From Actinoplanes campanulatus (GTDB lineage Bacteria; Actinomycetota; Actinomycetes; Mycobacteriales; Micromonosporaceae): a stretch of 64,000 bases of DNA. The stretch's first letter is position 1. Each line of letters opens with the position of its first letter. The DNA is taken from contig NZ_BMPW01000008.1 in NCBI RefSeq assembly GCF_014647795.1, positions 1-64,000 of the forward strand. Reading direction: 5' to 3'. The position numbers were made by a program, and so were the translations under genes. Shown piece after piece: positions 1 to 8,663 of this stretch. The notes beneath the pieces are model-generated. The model ran no database searches. It was not told where the DNA came from and worked only from the letters and a program-made list of their open reading frames with translations.

Positions 1-1143
1 AGTCCAGCCTTCTGGCCAAATGCTCGGCGCACTGCCAACTTCGGGCGATCTGGCGTCTGGGTCTTCGACGACTGCATCGCCTAACCCTATTGTCCGACGG
101 TCACCGTCGAACTCCGCTCCCGAGAAGTTGACACCTGCCGAAAATATGGCGCCCGAAAAATTCGTTTGCTCTGCGAAGCGGGTATGTTGAAAAGATACGA
201 AGTTCTTGAATTGGGAACCCGCGAAGAAATCATCAGAGTTGAACATTGCTCCACCCTCGAATTTCGCCCAGGAAATCCAAGCATGGCCTTCAAAGACCGC
301 TCCTCTAAAGTCGGCGAATCCCTTGAAGACGGTGCTGGCGGCAAACATCCGGGTACAATGAAAGTTGCGGAAAAGAGTCTCACCCTCGAAAACCGCCCCA
401 TTCACTTGGAGGCTCCCGACATGGCAATCGGAGAGTGAGAAGTCGAAGAGATGCGCTCCTGAAAGGTCGATGAAGTCGATCTCCTGCCACCGTGCATCTT
501 CGACCCTGTCGCTGCCTAGATGGTCCGCGATGATCTGCTGTGCCGCTTTTCTGACCTCTACCTCTTGGATCATCTCGACGCTGTCAGCGGTCTCTGGAGC
601 AGGTCCGTCATCGGATTTCTCACCCACCCTAGCCCGAGGGAGAGGCATGCGTAGATATGAAGTAATGACCTTGACTACAACCTTACGCTGGCCTGGATTG
701 TTCTGACCCAGACGCTCCAGAGCAAAAAGACCGGCCAGTCTTACTGCCGCTTTCTCGGAGCCAAGCTGATCAGATGCCTTGACATAAAGTTCGGTCATCC
801 GCCGTTCAGTGGCATCGCGCTCGGTCGCGGCGGCTACCCTCTCGGCGCGATCGGCCGTGTCGGCGGCAACAAGTTCGGCATGTATGCGTTCGCGTTCCTG
901 AAGCCATTGCCTGCGTGCTGCCAGTAGGAGAGCGAGCGTCCCGCCAGCGGCGAGTCCGACGGTGAAGGCGGTCTTCACCGCATCGAGCCGCCGGCCCGGG
1001 TCGGCACCCGCTATGCCGAGAAGCCACACCATCAATGCGGCGGTACCGCCAGCGATTATGACTAAAGCGACAGCTACTGCCGGCCACGATATGATGCGGA
1101 ACTTCGGCCCCTCGAACTTGCTTTCGACGTGTCGGTCACTCAC
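1..1143 (-). CDS. Pentapeptide-repeat membrane protein (partial, C-terminus off window)
   Basis: The minus-strand frame opens at a GTG at 1143 and stays open to base 1, so the C-terminus is missing. The first 80 or so residues hold two hydrophobic stretches (around residues 20-40 and 60-77) that look like membrane helices, followed by a charged, probably coiled-coil, linker rich in Glu and Arg. From about residue 220 the sequence turns into pentapeptide-type repeats, with segments such as IDFIDLSGAHLFDFS, GAVFEGETLFRNF and TNFSGAIFSAGVNFSG, that is A/N-F/L-x-G/x-A periodicity. Such repeats fold as a right-handed quadrilateral beta-helix. The layout (two helices, linker, repeats) is common in actinomycete proteins of unknown role. 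Function is not known. Confidence 0.8.
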   Translation of the reverse strand, partial: MSDRHVESKFEGPKFRIISWPAVAVALVIIAGGTAALMVWLLGIAGADPGRRLDAVKTAFTVGLAAGGTLALLLAARRQWLQERERIHAELVAADTADRAERVAAATERDATERRMTELYVKASDQLGSEKAAVRLAGLFALERLGQNNPGQRKVVVKVITSYLRMPLPRARVGEKSDDGPAPETADSVEMIQEVEVRKAAQQIIADHLGSDRVEDARWQEIDFIDLSGAHLFDFSLSDCHVGSLQVNGAVFEGETLFRNFHCTRMFAASTVFKGFADFRGAVFEGHAWISWAKFEGGAMFNSDDFFAGSQFKNFVSFQHTRFAEQTNFSGAIFSAGVNFSGAEFDGDRRTIGLGDAVVEDPDARSPEVGSAPSIWPEGWT

Positions 1144-1327
1144 CGGGTACCAAGCCTTTGTCTGATCATGCCGGGTCCATACCTTATGAGGGTGACAAAC
1201 CGATTAGAGTAAGGCAATGGTGCGTGAGCGCCGGCTTACTCTCCTGCCGCGAGTAGCACGCCACGCAGCGTCACGGCCAAGTCGACGCGGCTGGCGCGGG
1301 GAAGCCGATGAGACGACGCGTTGACGG

Positions 1328-1732
1328 TCAGGCGCGAGTTCCCCGCATGGCTTCCATCAAGGCGGTACGTACGGGTTCGTGGGCGAGCGGAGGTAACTTC
1401 TCCGGCTGGAACCAGCGGATCTCGTCATGTTCATCGGGAGCGGCGTTTGTCGGCGTCCCCTCCCACTCGCTGACGATCCAGGCGCTCAAGCGCACGGATT
1501 CCTCTGCACGGCCTATATCCAGCCGGCACAGGTGGATCGCCGAGCCTGTTGCTATCTGCACGCCCAGTTCCTCGTGAACCTCCCTCGCGAGCGCTGCCAG
1601 CTCCGTCTCGCCGGCATCGATGTGCCCACCGGCCAGACCCCACACGTTCGGGTAAGCAGGTTTGTTCGGACTTCGGTGGACAAGCAGGACTTGACCTTCG
1701 CGAACCAGCGCTGCGGTGACGATCTCAGGCAT
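1328..1732 (-). CDS. Nudix hydrolase
   Basis: The 134-residue product is a single Nudix domain. It carries the box G-x5-E-x7-R-E-x2-E-E-x-G as GHIDAGETELAALAREVHEE followed by LG, which binds the metal and the diphosphate. The N-terminus (EIVTAALVREGQVLLVHRSP) matches the first strands of MutT-like enzymes, so hydrolysis of a nucleoside diphosphate derivative is expected; the substrate cannot be told from sequence. I chose the ATG at 1732 because the longer frame would start at a TTG at 1774 and add residues unlike the family. It stands alone next to the left end of the IS21 element, whose end lies 140 bases upstream of this start. Confidence 0.85.
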   Translation of the reverse strand: MPEIVTAALVREGQVLLVHRSPNKPAYPNVWGLAGGHIDAGETELAALAREVHEELGVQIATGSAIHLCRLDIGRAEESVRLSAWIVSEWEGTPTNAAPDEHDEIRWFQPEKLPPLAHEPVRTALMEAMRGTRA

Positions 1733-1972
1733 GGGCGGGATTTTGGCACGGCCCTCCGACAAGAACGTCCGCAACTAGCCGCAGGGCGTGCGCGAGCACT
1801 CAACGGGCCGTGGCGCTTGGTGATCGAAATCTCGGCTGTCCGTCGTGCTGAACTGCCAATCAGCGGGATCGAGTGTCAACGGTCAGGAAGAGCTCTTTGC
1901 TGACGGTCTTGTGATCTCTGGGCTGGCGGACACCAGAATTCCGTGCTGGTGGCCAGGTGCTCTGCGGTGGGT

Positions 1973-2803
1973 TTAGGTGGTCAAGGGCTGGGTGCCGTGG
2001 CCGGCGAGGGCTTGTTGCAGGCGGTGGCTGTCGCCCTTGGTGGTGATGACGTGGGCGTGGTGCAGGAGCCGGTCGACGGTCGCGGTGGCGATCGTTTTCG
2101 GCATGATGGTGTCGAAGCCGGATGGGTGGATGTTGCTGGTGACGGCGATCGAGCGGCGTTCGTAGGCGGCGTCGACGACGCGGTAGAACGCTTCGGCGGC
2201 GTCGGCTCCGGCGGGGAGCATGCCGATGTCGTCGACGACGATCAGGTCCGCGCGGCAGATCCGGGCGACGGTGCGGGCCACTGATCCGTCGGCCTTGGCC
2301 TTGCCGACGGTCGCGGTCAGCGTTTCGAGGGTGAACCAGGCGACTCGCAGGTCCTGGTCGATGGCGGTGTGGGCGAGGGCTTCGACGAAGTGGGACTTGC
2401 CGGTGCCCGACGGTCCGGCGATGGTCAGGTTCTCGGCTCGGCTGATCCATTCCAGGGTGGCCAGGCCTTGTTGGGTGGCCTCGGGGATGCAGGACTGCTG
2501 GTTGTTCCAGGTCGCGAAGCTCTTGCCGGTGGGTAGGTTCGCGGCTTTGCGGCGGATGCGGCGTCCGGCGTTGTCACGGCCGAGGACTTCCTCGGCCAGC
2601 AGCACCCGCAGGACTTCGGCGGGGTCCCAGCGTTGTGCTTTCGCGGTGACCAGGACGTCCGGGGCGGCCGCCCGCAGGTAGGGCATGCGCATGCGGCGTA
2701 GCAGCGTGTCGAGTTCGGCCGGCAAGGCCGGGGCCGTCAGGCTCTGGTCGGGACGCCGGTTGCGTGACCGGGGTGTTTTGACGGTCGCGGTCGTGGTGAT
2801 CAT
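1973..2803 (-). CDS. istB: IS21 helper ATPase IstB
   Basis: A 276-residue AAA+ protein of the IstB/DnaC type. The Walker A motif GPSGTGKS lies near residue 130 and the Walker B motif LIVVDDIG near residue 187. In IS21 elements IstB assembles on DNA and activates the IstA transposase. The start codon overlaps the istA stop by 4 bases (ATGA at 2800-2803), so the two are translationally coupled. The length is close to the family norm and no frameshift is seen, so the helper looks functional. Confidence 0.93.
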   Translation of the reverse strand: MITTTATVKTPRSRNRRPDQSLTAPALPAELDTLLRRMRMPYLRAAAPDVLVTAKAQRWDPAEVLRVLLAEEVLGRDNAGRRIRRKAANLPTGKSFATWNNQQSCIPEATQQGLATLEWISRAENLTIAGPSGTGKSHFVEALAHTAIDQDLRVAWFTLETLTATVGKAKADGSVARTVARICRADLIVVDDIGMLPAGADAAEAFYRVVDAAYERRSIAVTSNIHPSGFDTIMPKTIATATVDRLLHHAHVITTKGDSHRLQQALAGHGTQPLTT

Positions 2804-4368
2804 GCGCCCAGCTGCTTCCAGGCGGCGGTGCCGGGTTGGGCCGAGTAGTTTTCGTCGGCGCGGACGAGGTCGGCGGGGTCGCCTGCTTGCGAAAGGTGGT
2901 CGAGGATGGCGGCGAGGTCGTGTTCGCCGAACCGGCCGGCGGCCGCGGCCAGGCCGAGGGCGTGATCGACGCGGTCGGTGTCCAGGATGGTGGCCAGTTC
3001 GACCGCGCGGGCCATTTTCGCTCGGACTCGGACGGTGCCGGTGGCGGCTGCTTCGACCAGCCAGTCGTGGGCGCCGCCGCCGAGGGCGAGGAAGTCGGCT
3101 TCGGCTTTGGTGCGTGGCCGGGGCCGGGGTGCTTTCGGGCCACCGCCGATGTTCGGATGCTGGGGGTAGTGCTCGTCGCGGATGGACGGGTTGCCGGGCG
3201 TCGACAGCTGGTGCCGGGCGATCTCGGTGACGCCGGTGCTGGTCATGGCGGTGATCGACAGGTCGTCGCCGACCACCCGGACCCAGACGCGTGAGCCGAT
3301 GTGGCCTGGTGGTGTCGAATACCGCACGGATCCGAACCGGACTGTTTGATCGTCGTTGACCAGGCGTTCCTCACCCAATGCTGTTGTGTGTGGGTCGGCG
3401 GGCAGCGGATGCAGGCGCCCGCGTTCGGCGGCGAGGCGTTCGGTCGGGGCGACCGAGGTCTCTCGATGGGCTCGTGTGTTGACCTGATCGCACCAGGCTT
3501 CGCAGGCCGTGACGAGCTCAGCGAATGACGCATACTCCGGGCGCAGGTTCGCGTTGGTCGGGACCAGATCGGCTTTCGCGATCTTCACGGTTGCTTCGAC
3601 ACCGCCTTTGGACTCGGGGTCGAACGGTTCACACGTGGCGACGGTGCAGCCGTAGTGCCGGCCGGCGGCGACGATCTGCGGATGCCGCACCGGCACGCCG
3701 GCGACGTGCTCGATCGTGACGGTCTTCGCGTTGTCGCCGAGCAGATAGGTGGGGGCGCCGCCGATCCGGCGCAGCGTCGCGTCGAGGCAGGCGACCAGCG
3801 TTCCCAATGTTTGGTCCCAGGTCGGGATCACGATCCGGAACCGTGACCAGGCCAGCCAGGCGCAGAACAGACTCGTGCGGCGGCCGCCGATGCGGGGGCC
3901 TTCGCCCCAGTCGAACTGCAGCCACAGCCCGGGCTCGGCGACCCACGGGCGATAAACCCTTCGGTTGCCAGCCCGCCACGCCTGCTTGGCCGCTTGCACC
4001 GCCCGGCGGGTGGTGCGTTCGGTGCCGGTGAACCCCATCGCGACCAGGCGTTCATGCACCTTGTCTGCCCGGATCTTCGCTCGGGACTTCTCGACGAGCT
4101 CTTCGACCTTCGGCAGGAACGCGTCGATCAGCTTTGGCCGTGCGGCCCGGGTGAACGGGTTCCCGCCGCCATCACGCAGGTTTACGTAGCGTTTGACGGT
4201 TTTCGGGTCGCAACCGGCGAGTTGCCCGGCCGAGTGCACGCATCCGGTCAGGTCGAAAGCTTCCAGAATTTCCATTATCTCCCTGTCAGACTTGGTCACG
4301 GTCTCTCCGGTCCGATCGAGTGCATGGGTCAGCACCCGCACCGATCGGCCGGAGAGATCCGATTTCAT
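2800..4368 (-). CDS. istA: IS21 transposase IstA
   Basis: A 522-residue DDE transposase. An N-terminal helix-turn-helix region recognises the IS ends. The rve-type catalytic core has the acidic triad at about D153 (QFDWGEG), D212 (LLGDNAKT) and E258 (SKGGVEAT). A C-terminal Mu-C-like beta-barrel region follows, with VRFGSVRYSTPPGHIGSRV. The frame is intact from end to end. A GTG at residue 24 (VTKSDREIMEILEAF) is an alternative start that matches the usual N-terminus of IstA proteins better than the ATG at 4368. Confidence 0.93.
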   Translation of the reverse strand: MKSDLSGRSVRVLTHALDRTGETVTKSDREIMEILEAFDLTGCVHSAGQLAGCDPKTVKRYVNLRDGGGNPFTRAARPKLIDAFLPKVEELVEKSRAKIRADKVHERLVAMGFTGTERTTRRAVQAAKQAWRAGNRRVYRPWVAEPGLWLQFDWGEGPRIGGRRTSLFCAWLAWSRFRIVIPTWDQTLGTLVACLDATLRRIGGAPTYLLGDNAKTVTIEHVAGVPVRHPQIVAAGRHYGCTVATCEPFDPESKGGVEATVKIAKADLVPTNANLRPEYASFAELVTACEAWCDQVNTRAHRETSVAPTERLAAERGRLHPLPADPHTTALGEERLVNDDQTVRFGSVRYSTPPGHIGSRVWVRVVGDDLSITAMTSTGVTEIARHQLSTPGNPSIRDEHYPQHPNIGGGPKAPRPRPRTKAEADFLALGGGAHDWLVEAAATGTVRVRAKMARAVELATILDTDRVDHALGLAAAAGRFGEHDLAAILDHLSQAGDPADLVRADENYSAQPGTAAWKQLGA

Positions 4369-4495
4369 GAAGCCCGGACCGAGATCACCTGACCGCTCAC
4401 CAGGAATTCCGGTGTCCGCGAGCCGGGACTCAACTGTCCGCTGACAAGGATTTTCGCGTTTCCGCTAGCAATCGAGCGCTGCGTACGATTCAGAC

Positions 4496-5404
4496 GTGTC
4501 CGAGCGATCATGGGAAGTCGATCCCGGTTCCGGAGTCGGCCCGCTGCGGTTCGGAACCCCACGCGCCGAGTTGCAAGCACTTCTCGGACAGCATCGGGCG
4601 TTCCGCCGCAGCCCGACGTCGGATCTGGCGGACCAGTACGAGACCGGCACGATCATGCTCACCTGTTCCGACGATCAGGGCCTTCACCTGATCGAGATCC
4701 CGGACCCGGACGGTGTGTACTACCGCGGCGTACACCTCAATGGCGCGGTTACCACCGTGCTGAACGATCTACGGGTCGCAGGCATCGAGGTCACCGCCGA
4801 CGACTCCGGCTGGCTCCTCGCCGACGGCGCGATCGCGTTGTACACGCCGTCCTCGGAACCGGGTGCCCATATCGAGGCTGTCACAGCGTTCGGGCCGGGA
4901 CACGAAATGCGCGGCGAGATCGTCTTCTTCCCGGCCGGTGTGGACGCGACGCCGGCGAACTCGTCGTACCTCGTCACCCCAGGAACGGGTATCGGCCCGA
5001 TCATGCTGGGACAGCACCGCGACGAGGTCAGGCGCCAACTGAACGGTGGCGTCTGCTGGCAGCACGCGGCAGGTTCCCGGGAACCGGTGGAGGACAACTT
5101 CTTCGAAGACCACCTGGTGGTCCGGTACGGCCCGAGCCTGCTGGCCGACCGCATCTTCGTGACCAGGGCGGACGCCGTGCTCCTGGATGCGATCAACCTT
5201 ATGCCGGCCTATCCGCAGACGATCGAGGATGTGCGCCCGCTTCTTACCCAGGCCGGTCACCGCCTTATCGAGCAAGAGGCCGGGATCGAGATTGCCGACG
5301 CCGGCATCCAGATCCTCACGATGCGACCGTCGCCGTCCAGCGACGGGCCGCTGCCGGTTGCGTGCGTCGCCATCTCCGCACGCAACGCTCCGCCGCAACT
5401 CTAG
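4496..5404 (+). CDS. Hypothetical protein with two tandem related domains
   Basis: A 302-residue soluble protein with no signal peptide or membrane segment. It looks like an internal duplication. The N-terminal copy begins PGSGVGPLRFGTPRAELQAL and a second copy near residue 162 begins PGTGIGPIMLGQHRDEVRRQ, each continuing into a mixed alpha/beta stretch with an RYGP or HLIEIPDPD strand. The P-G-x-G-x-G-P-x-x-x-G opening recurs in uncharacterised actinobacterial proteins. The GTG start at 4496 lies only 50 bases from the IS21 right end, so the insertion may have displaced its native promoter. Function is unknown. Confidence 0.7.
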   Translation: MSERSWEVDPGSGVGPLRFGTPRAELQALLGQHRAFRRSPTSDLADQYETGTIMLTCSDDQGLHLIEIPDPDGVYYRGVHLNGAVTTVLNDLRVAGIEVTADDSGWLLADGAIALYTPSSEPGAHIEAVTAFGPGHEMRGEIVFFPAGVDATPANSSYLVTPGTGIGPIMLGQHRDEVRRQLNGGVCWQHAAGSREPVEDNFFEDHLVVRYGPSLLADRIFVTRADAVLLDAINLMPAYPQTIEDVRPLLTQAGHRLIEQEAGIEIADAGIQILTMRPSPSSDGPLPVACVAISARNAPPQL

Positions 5405-5520
5405 CCGCAGTCAATCCTTGCAACCGGTCCACGCCGCAGCCCACGCCGAGCGCGGCTACCATCCACGACGCTACCTTGCCGCGACCCGCGCAAAGTGCGG
5501 GCCGCGCCGTCCTCGGGTAC

Positions 5521-6657
5521 TCACAAGGTTTGTGCTGTGGAGGGGAGCCTTGCGATGGTGACCATGCGGCGCATGACTGGGATGGGGATGCCGGGATTGC
5601 GGGCGGCATGTTTGGCACTGCGCGTGCCGAGCAGGAGTGTCACCAAGGTGTCCGCCGATATCGAGGGGTTGAGCCAGGCTCGCAGGCGGACGCGTTGATC
5701 CGTGTCGGCAGCAAGCCTCCGCAGCGATTCCGGCGAGAGGCGGTGGTCCTCGCCGGCGGCTCTGCGCACGATCGGGTCGGGGTCGTAGCTGAACTGTTCG
5801 GCTAGTGCGCTCGTGGAGGCCGGGTCGGTGAGGGCGAGGATCCGCATCCGAGGGTTGGGATCGGCCGCATAGCGCAGCAGCCCGTCCCGGGGGAAGTTGG
5901 GATGGGTCTGCGGTCGGCCGGGAAAGGACAGGCTTCCTTCCCACCACGAAGCCACCTCCAGGAGCATCTCCGGCGGAGCGTCGTCGCATGACTCGGCGAG
6001 AAAGAGCCGCACGATGCGGTCCTGGTCACGGGAGAGCGTCGCCGCTACGTCGGTGGGCAGACGCGGTGCGCGTGCGACGCTCCGTCGGACCAGTAGTTTC
6101 GGTGAGACGGCGAGCTGGCGCATGGCCTCGGCGTTCTCGTGGAGGGCGCCGATCCACCAGAGCGCAGTCGTGACGTCGGCCGGGTCGATGTCGGGGACTT
6201 CGGCCGCCATCGCCGCGATTTCCTGCGGCGTCCGGGGTGGTGTGGCGTCAGGGTGCGGAGCACTGCCGACGCCACGGCCCCCACGGGAGCGTCGCTGAGC
6301 GGCCAGTTGCTCTGCCGCTAGCGCCGCGAACATTTCTCGCCGTCTCGGCTCTGGCGTGGCGGTGACGAGTCTGTCCCACTGCGTAGCTGAAAGGCGGCCG
6401 GATTCTGCAGCGGTGGCGCGAACCTGCGCGGAGTCATGGACGACGGCAGCATCCATGACCCCGGCAGGAAGGTCATCGCGGTGGAGAAGGCCGGTCTCAC
6501 CAAGATCCAAGAGGCCGAGAAGTACGTCTTCAGGCGCCGAGCGGTTGAATCCGAGCCCAAAGAGCCAGCAGGGGACTACTCGCCGGTCGAGGTCGGCGAT
6601 TGCGGTCAATCTGGTCCAAGCCCCGTCAGGAACGTCGCCAGCATGTATGTCAGTCAT
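5521..6657 (-). CDS. LRV/HEAT-like repeat protein
   Basis: A 378-residue helical repeat protein. The second half has repeated units of the type D-P-N-P-x-x-R-x-x-A-L and D-P-I-V-R-R-A-A, spaced by about 25-28 residues, as in leucine-rich-repeat-variant and HEAT-like scaffolds. Related proteins are common in Streptomyces and relatives and have no established role; protein binding is the usual guess. The ATG at 6657 (MTDIHAGD) was preferred to a TTG at 6717 or an ATG at 6684. It is a single-gene unit with no obvious partner. Confidence 0.65.
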   Translation of the reverse strand: MTDIHAGDVPDGAWTRLTAIADLDRRVVPCWLFGLGFNRSAPEDVLLGLLDLGETGLLHRDDLPAGVMDAAVVHDSAQVRATAAESGRLSATQWDRLVTATPEPRRREMFAALAAEQLAAQRRSRGGRGVGSAPHPDATPPRTPQEIAAMAAEVPDIDPADVTTALWWIGALHENAEAMRQLAVSPKLLVRRSVARAPRLPTDVAATLSRDQDRIVRLFLAESCDDAPPEMLLEVASWWEGSLSFPGRPQTHPNFPRDGLLRYAADPNPRMRILALTDPASTSALAEQFSYDPDPIVRRAAGEDHRLSPESLRRLAADTDQRVRLRAWLNPSISADTLVTLLLGTRSAKHAARNPGIPIPVMRRMVTIARLPSTAQTL

Positions 6658-6920
6658 CGACCGAAGGCTAGAACACTGGACCATCGGCTGACCCGCCTTG
6701 CCGGGTGGCAGGGTCAAATTATCCCCTATGGGCCAGCGAGGTGTCGTCGTGGAGACAACCGCTTACATGGCATGATCACCGCAGATCGGCAGGTGGTGAT
6801 TTCACGTGCAGTGGCAATCGACAGCCGGCCGCGCCCCGGTGATTACCGGCTATGACCTCATCGTCGAAGGCCTCCATGCGACGCGGCACTTGTGCTGGGA
6901 GCCGGAGGTTAACGGCGGGC

Positions 6921-7495
6921 TCAGGCGGGGCGGCGCCTCGGTTCCGGGATCAGGCCGAGGAGTGCCAGGCCGTGGGCGAAGCCGTCGTCCGCGGCTGTCC
7001 TGGTGGTGAAGGTGGCGGCGGCGCGTACCGATGGGTGGCCGTTGCCCATCGCGACCGAACGGCCGCAGCAGGCGAACATCGGGAGGTCGTTGGGCATGTC
7101 GCCGAAGGCGACGGCCTCCTGCGGGGTACGGCCGAGCACGGCGAGCCCGCGCCGGATCCCGGTCGCCTTGTCGACGCCGAGCGGGTTGACGTCGACCAGG
7201 CGCTCGGCCGAGTAGGTCAGGTTGAGCCAGCCGGCGAAACCGGCGGCGGTGAGCTGGGCGATCAGGTCGTCCGAGCTCAGTGTGGGGTGCCGGATGGCGG
7301 CGGCGTAGCCCGGGTGGTCCGCGCGGTCACGGCCACGAGTGGAACGTCCCGGTCTCGCAGTGCGGCCGCGGCGGCCAGCGTGGCGGAACTGATCGTGTCC
7401 CCGTGCGGAACGACCGTTCCGTCGAGATCGGTGACCACGACCCGGCAGGCGCTCCCAGGGATTCCCGGCCCACTTTCGCGCACGTTGTAGCCCAT
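6921..7495 (-). pseudogene. Broken Cof-type HAD phosphatase
   Basis: Two parts of one haloacid-dehalogenase-superfamily phosphatase lie in different frames. The N-terminal part starts at ATG 7495 and has motif I (VVVTDLDGTVVPHGD) and the motif II region (LVAVTART). After about 7300 the homology moves to another frame, with the C-terminal half including motif III/IV GVDKATG and VAFGDMPNDLPMF. The roughly 100-residue cap domain expected between them is almost absent. The gene has therefore suffered a large internal deletion with a frameshift, and is not expected to make an active enzyme. Confidence 0.7.
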
Positions 7496-7670
7496 AGAAG
7501 CGACATGCTTGCAGCCACCGGCCCGGCGCCGCCACCCGACCTCACGCCCGAGGGCGACGGGGGTCGGGTGGCACGTAGGGCGGCAACCACCCCGATCCGG
7601 TGCTGGGTGGGCGGGAGGCCCGGGCAGCCAAGGCCCACGACCCGGGCAAAGGAGGGCGGGCGGCCCGGGC

Positions 7671-7745
7671 GAAGGAGGGTCGGCGGCCAAGGGCAAAGAG
7701 GGGTCGGCGGCCAAGGGCAAAGAGGGGTCGGCGGGCAAGGGCCGC
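7671..7745. repeat. 24-bp tandem repeat, about 3 copies
   Basis: Three successive near-identical 24-base units built on GGGTCGGCGGCCAAGGGCAA lie between the broken HAD gene and the transglutaminase-like gene. The wider stretch 7600-7760 is low-complexity GC-rich sequence. No gene that I trust covers it, although several frames are open because of the composition. Confidence 0.75.
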
Positions 7746-7768
7746 CGGCCCGGGCCGGGGCGGGCGGC

Positions 7769-8632
7769 TCAGAGCAGCAGGGTCGGTGGCACCTCCAGGT
7801 CCTCGGATTTGTAGAGGGCCGCGACGGCGGCTGGGTCGTCCGTGGCGCAGGTGGTGGCGATGGTGTCGATCAGGGCGTCGTAGCCGGGGCCGGTGCGGTT
7901 CTGGTACGACGCCTCCATGCGGCCCCACTCGTCCCAGGGGAGGATCTCCACCCGGTTGAGGGCGGCCAGATCCCGGATCGCGTTGCCCCGGATCTCGGCG
8001 GGACCGAAATTCTCCGTGCCGGGCACGCCGAAGACCGCCCCGTCGGCCCGCCCGGCCCGGAACAGCGCCCACGCCTCGCCCCCGGTCAGGAACTCGCCGG
8101 GCCGCAGCGCCGCCGGATCCGGCCGGCCGCCCGGCCCGAACGGCGACGGCGGCAGCGTGGTCACCGAGATGGTCTCCGGATCGGCGCGGACCCACGGCGC
8201 CCCGGCCGCCAGGCGGAACTCCACCACCCAGTGGTCCAGCGCCAGACCAGGCTGGAAATAGGCCCCGAACCCGCAGCGGACCCGGGCCGCGATCCCCCGG
8301 TGGCGCAACAGCGCGCAGGTCAGCACGGCGAAATGGCGGCAGGTGCCGATGACGCGGCGCTCGGGTGGGCGGGCCACGGTCAGCGGCGACGGATCGAGCG
8401 CCAGCAACGCGCGGATCAGGCGGGCCGCGGGCCGGAACTGGTTCTCCCCGAAGCGGCCGGGTGGCGGGCTGAGCTGCCCGGCGTCGCCGGGCTGGATGAC
8501 CAGGTGCTGCGCGAGCCGCAGGATGGCCGCGGGATCCTCCGGCAGGTCCGCGAGGGCGCCGCGGTCGATCGTCGCGAGGTCGGTGAGCGGGCCCGGTGAG
8601 GTGTAATCGATGGTCCCCGTCATGTCCGGCAT
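7769..8632 (-). CDS. Transglutaminase-like domain protein
   Basis: A 287-residue cytosolic protein. The core near residues 90-140 has GTCRHFAVLTCALLRHRGIA with the catalytic Cys, then ARVRCGFGAYF, and later DHWVVEF with the His-Asp/Glu part of a papain-like triad. This is the signature of bacterial transglutaminase-like cysteine proteases. Such proteins act as peptidases or amidases; the substrate is unknown. The start is taken at ATG 8632; another ATG lies three codons on. It sits tail to tail with nothing of related function. Confidence 0.72.
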   Translation of the reverse strand: MPDMTGTIDYTSPGPLTDLATIDRGALADLPEDPAAILRLAQHLVIQPGDAGQLSPPPGRFGENQFRPAARLIRALLALDPSPLTVARPPERRVIGTCRHFAVLTCALLRHRGIAARVRCGFGAYFQPGLALDHWVVEFRLAAGAPWVRADPETISVTTLPPSPFGPGGRPDPAALRPGEFLTGGEAWALFRAGRADGAVFGVPGTENFGPAEIRGNAIRDLAALNRVEILPWDEWGRMEASYQNRTGPGYDALIDTIATTCATDDPAAVAALYKSEDLEVPPTLLL

Positions 8633-8663
8633 CGTATGCGCGGGGTGTGACAATCTCCGGATC

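Larger units (their letters stand above)
1874..4446 (-). mobile_element. IS21-family insertion sequence (complete)
   Basis: The element carries istA and istB on the minus strand. Read inward, the left end at 1874 is TGTCAACGGTCAG and the right end at 4446 is TGTCAGCGGACAG, an imperfect terminal inverted repeat. A second shared block GCGGACACC(A/G)GAATTCC lies inside each end, as expected from the multiple subterminal repeats of IS21 transposases. The bases flanking the two ends (CGAG left, AGGA right) show no clear target duplication. The element separates a Nudix gene from a two-domain hypothetical gene; both flanking genes look intact. Confidence 0.85.

Noticed and set aside
1866-4454. Target-site duplication around the IS21 element
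   Set aside because: The flanking bases do not match in a 4-8 base repeat.
7671-7745. CRISPR array
   Set aside because: The units are contiguous 24-bp tandem copies without unique spacers and there are no cas genes.
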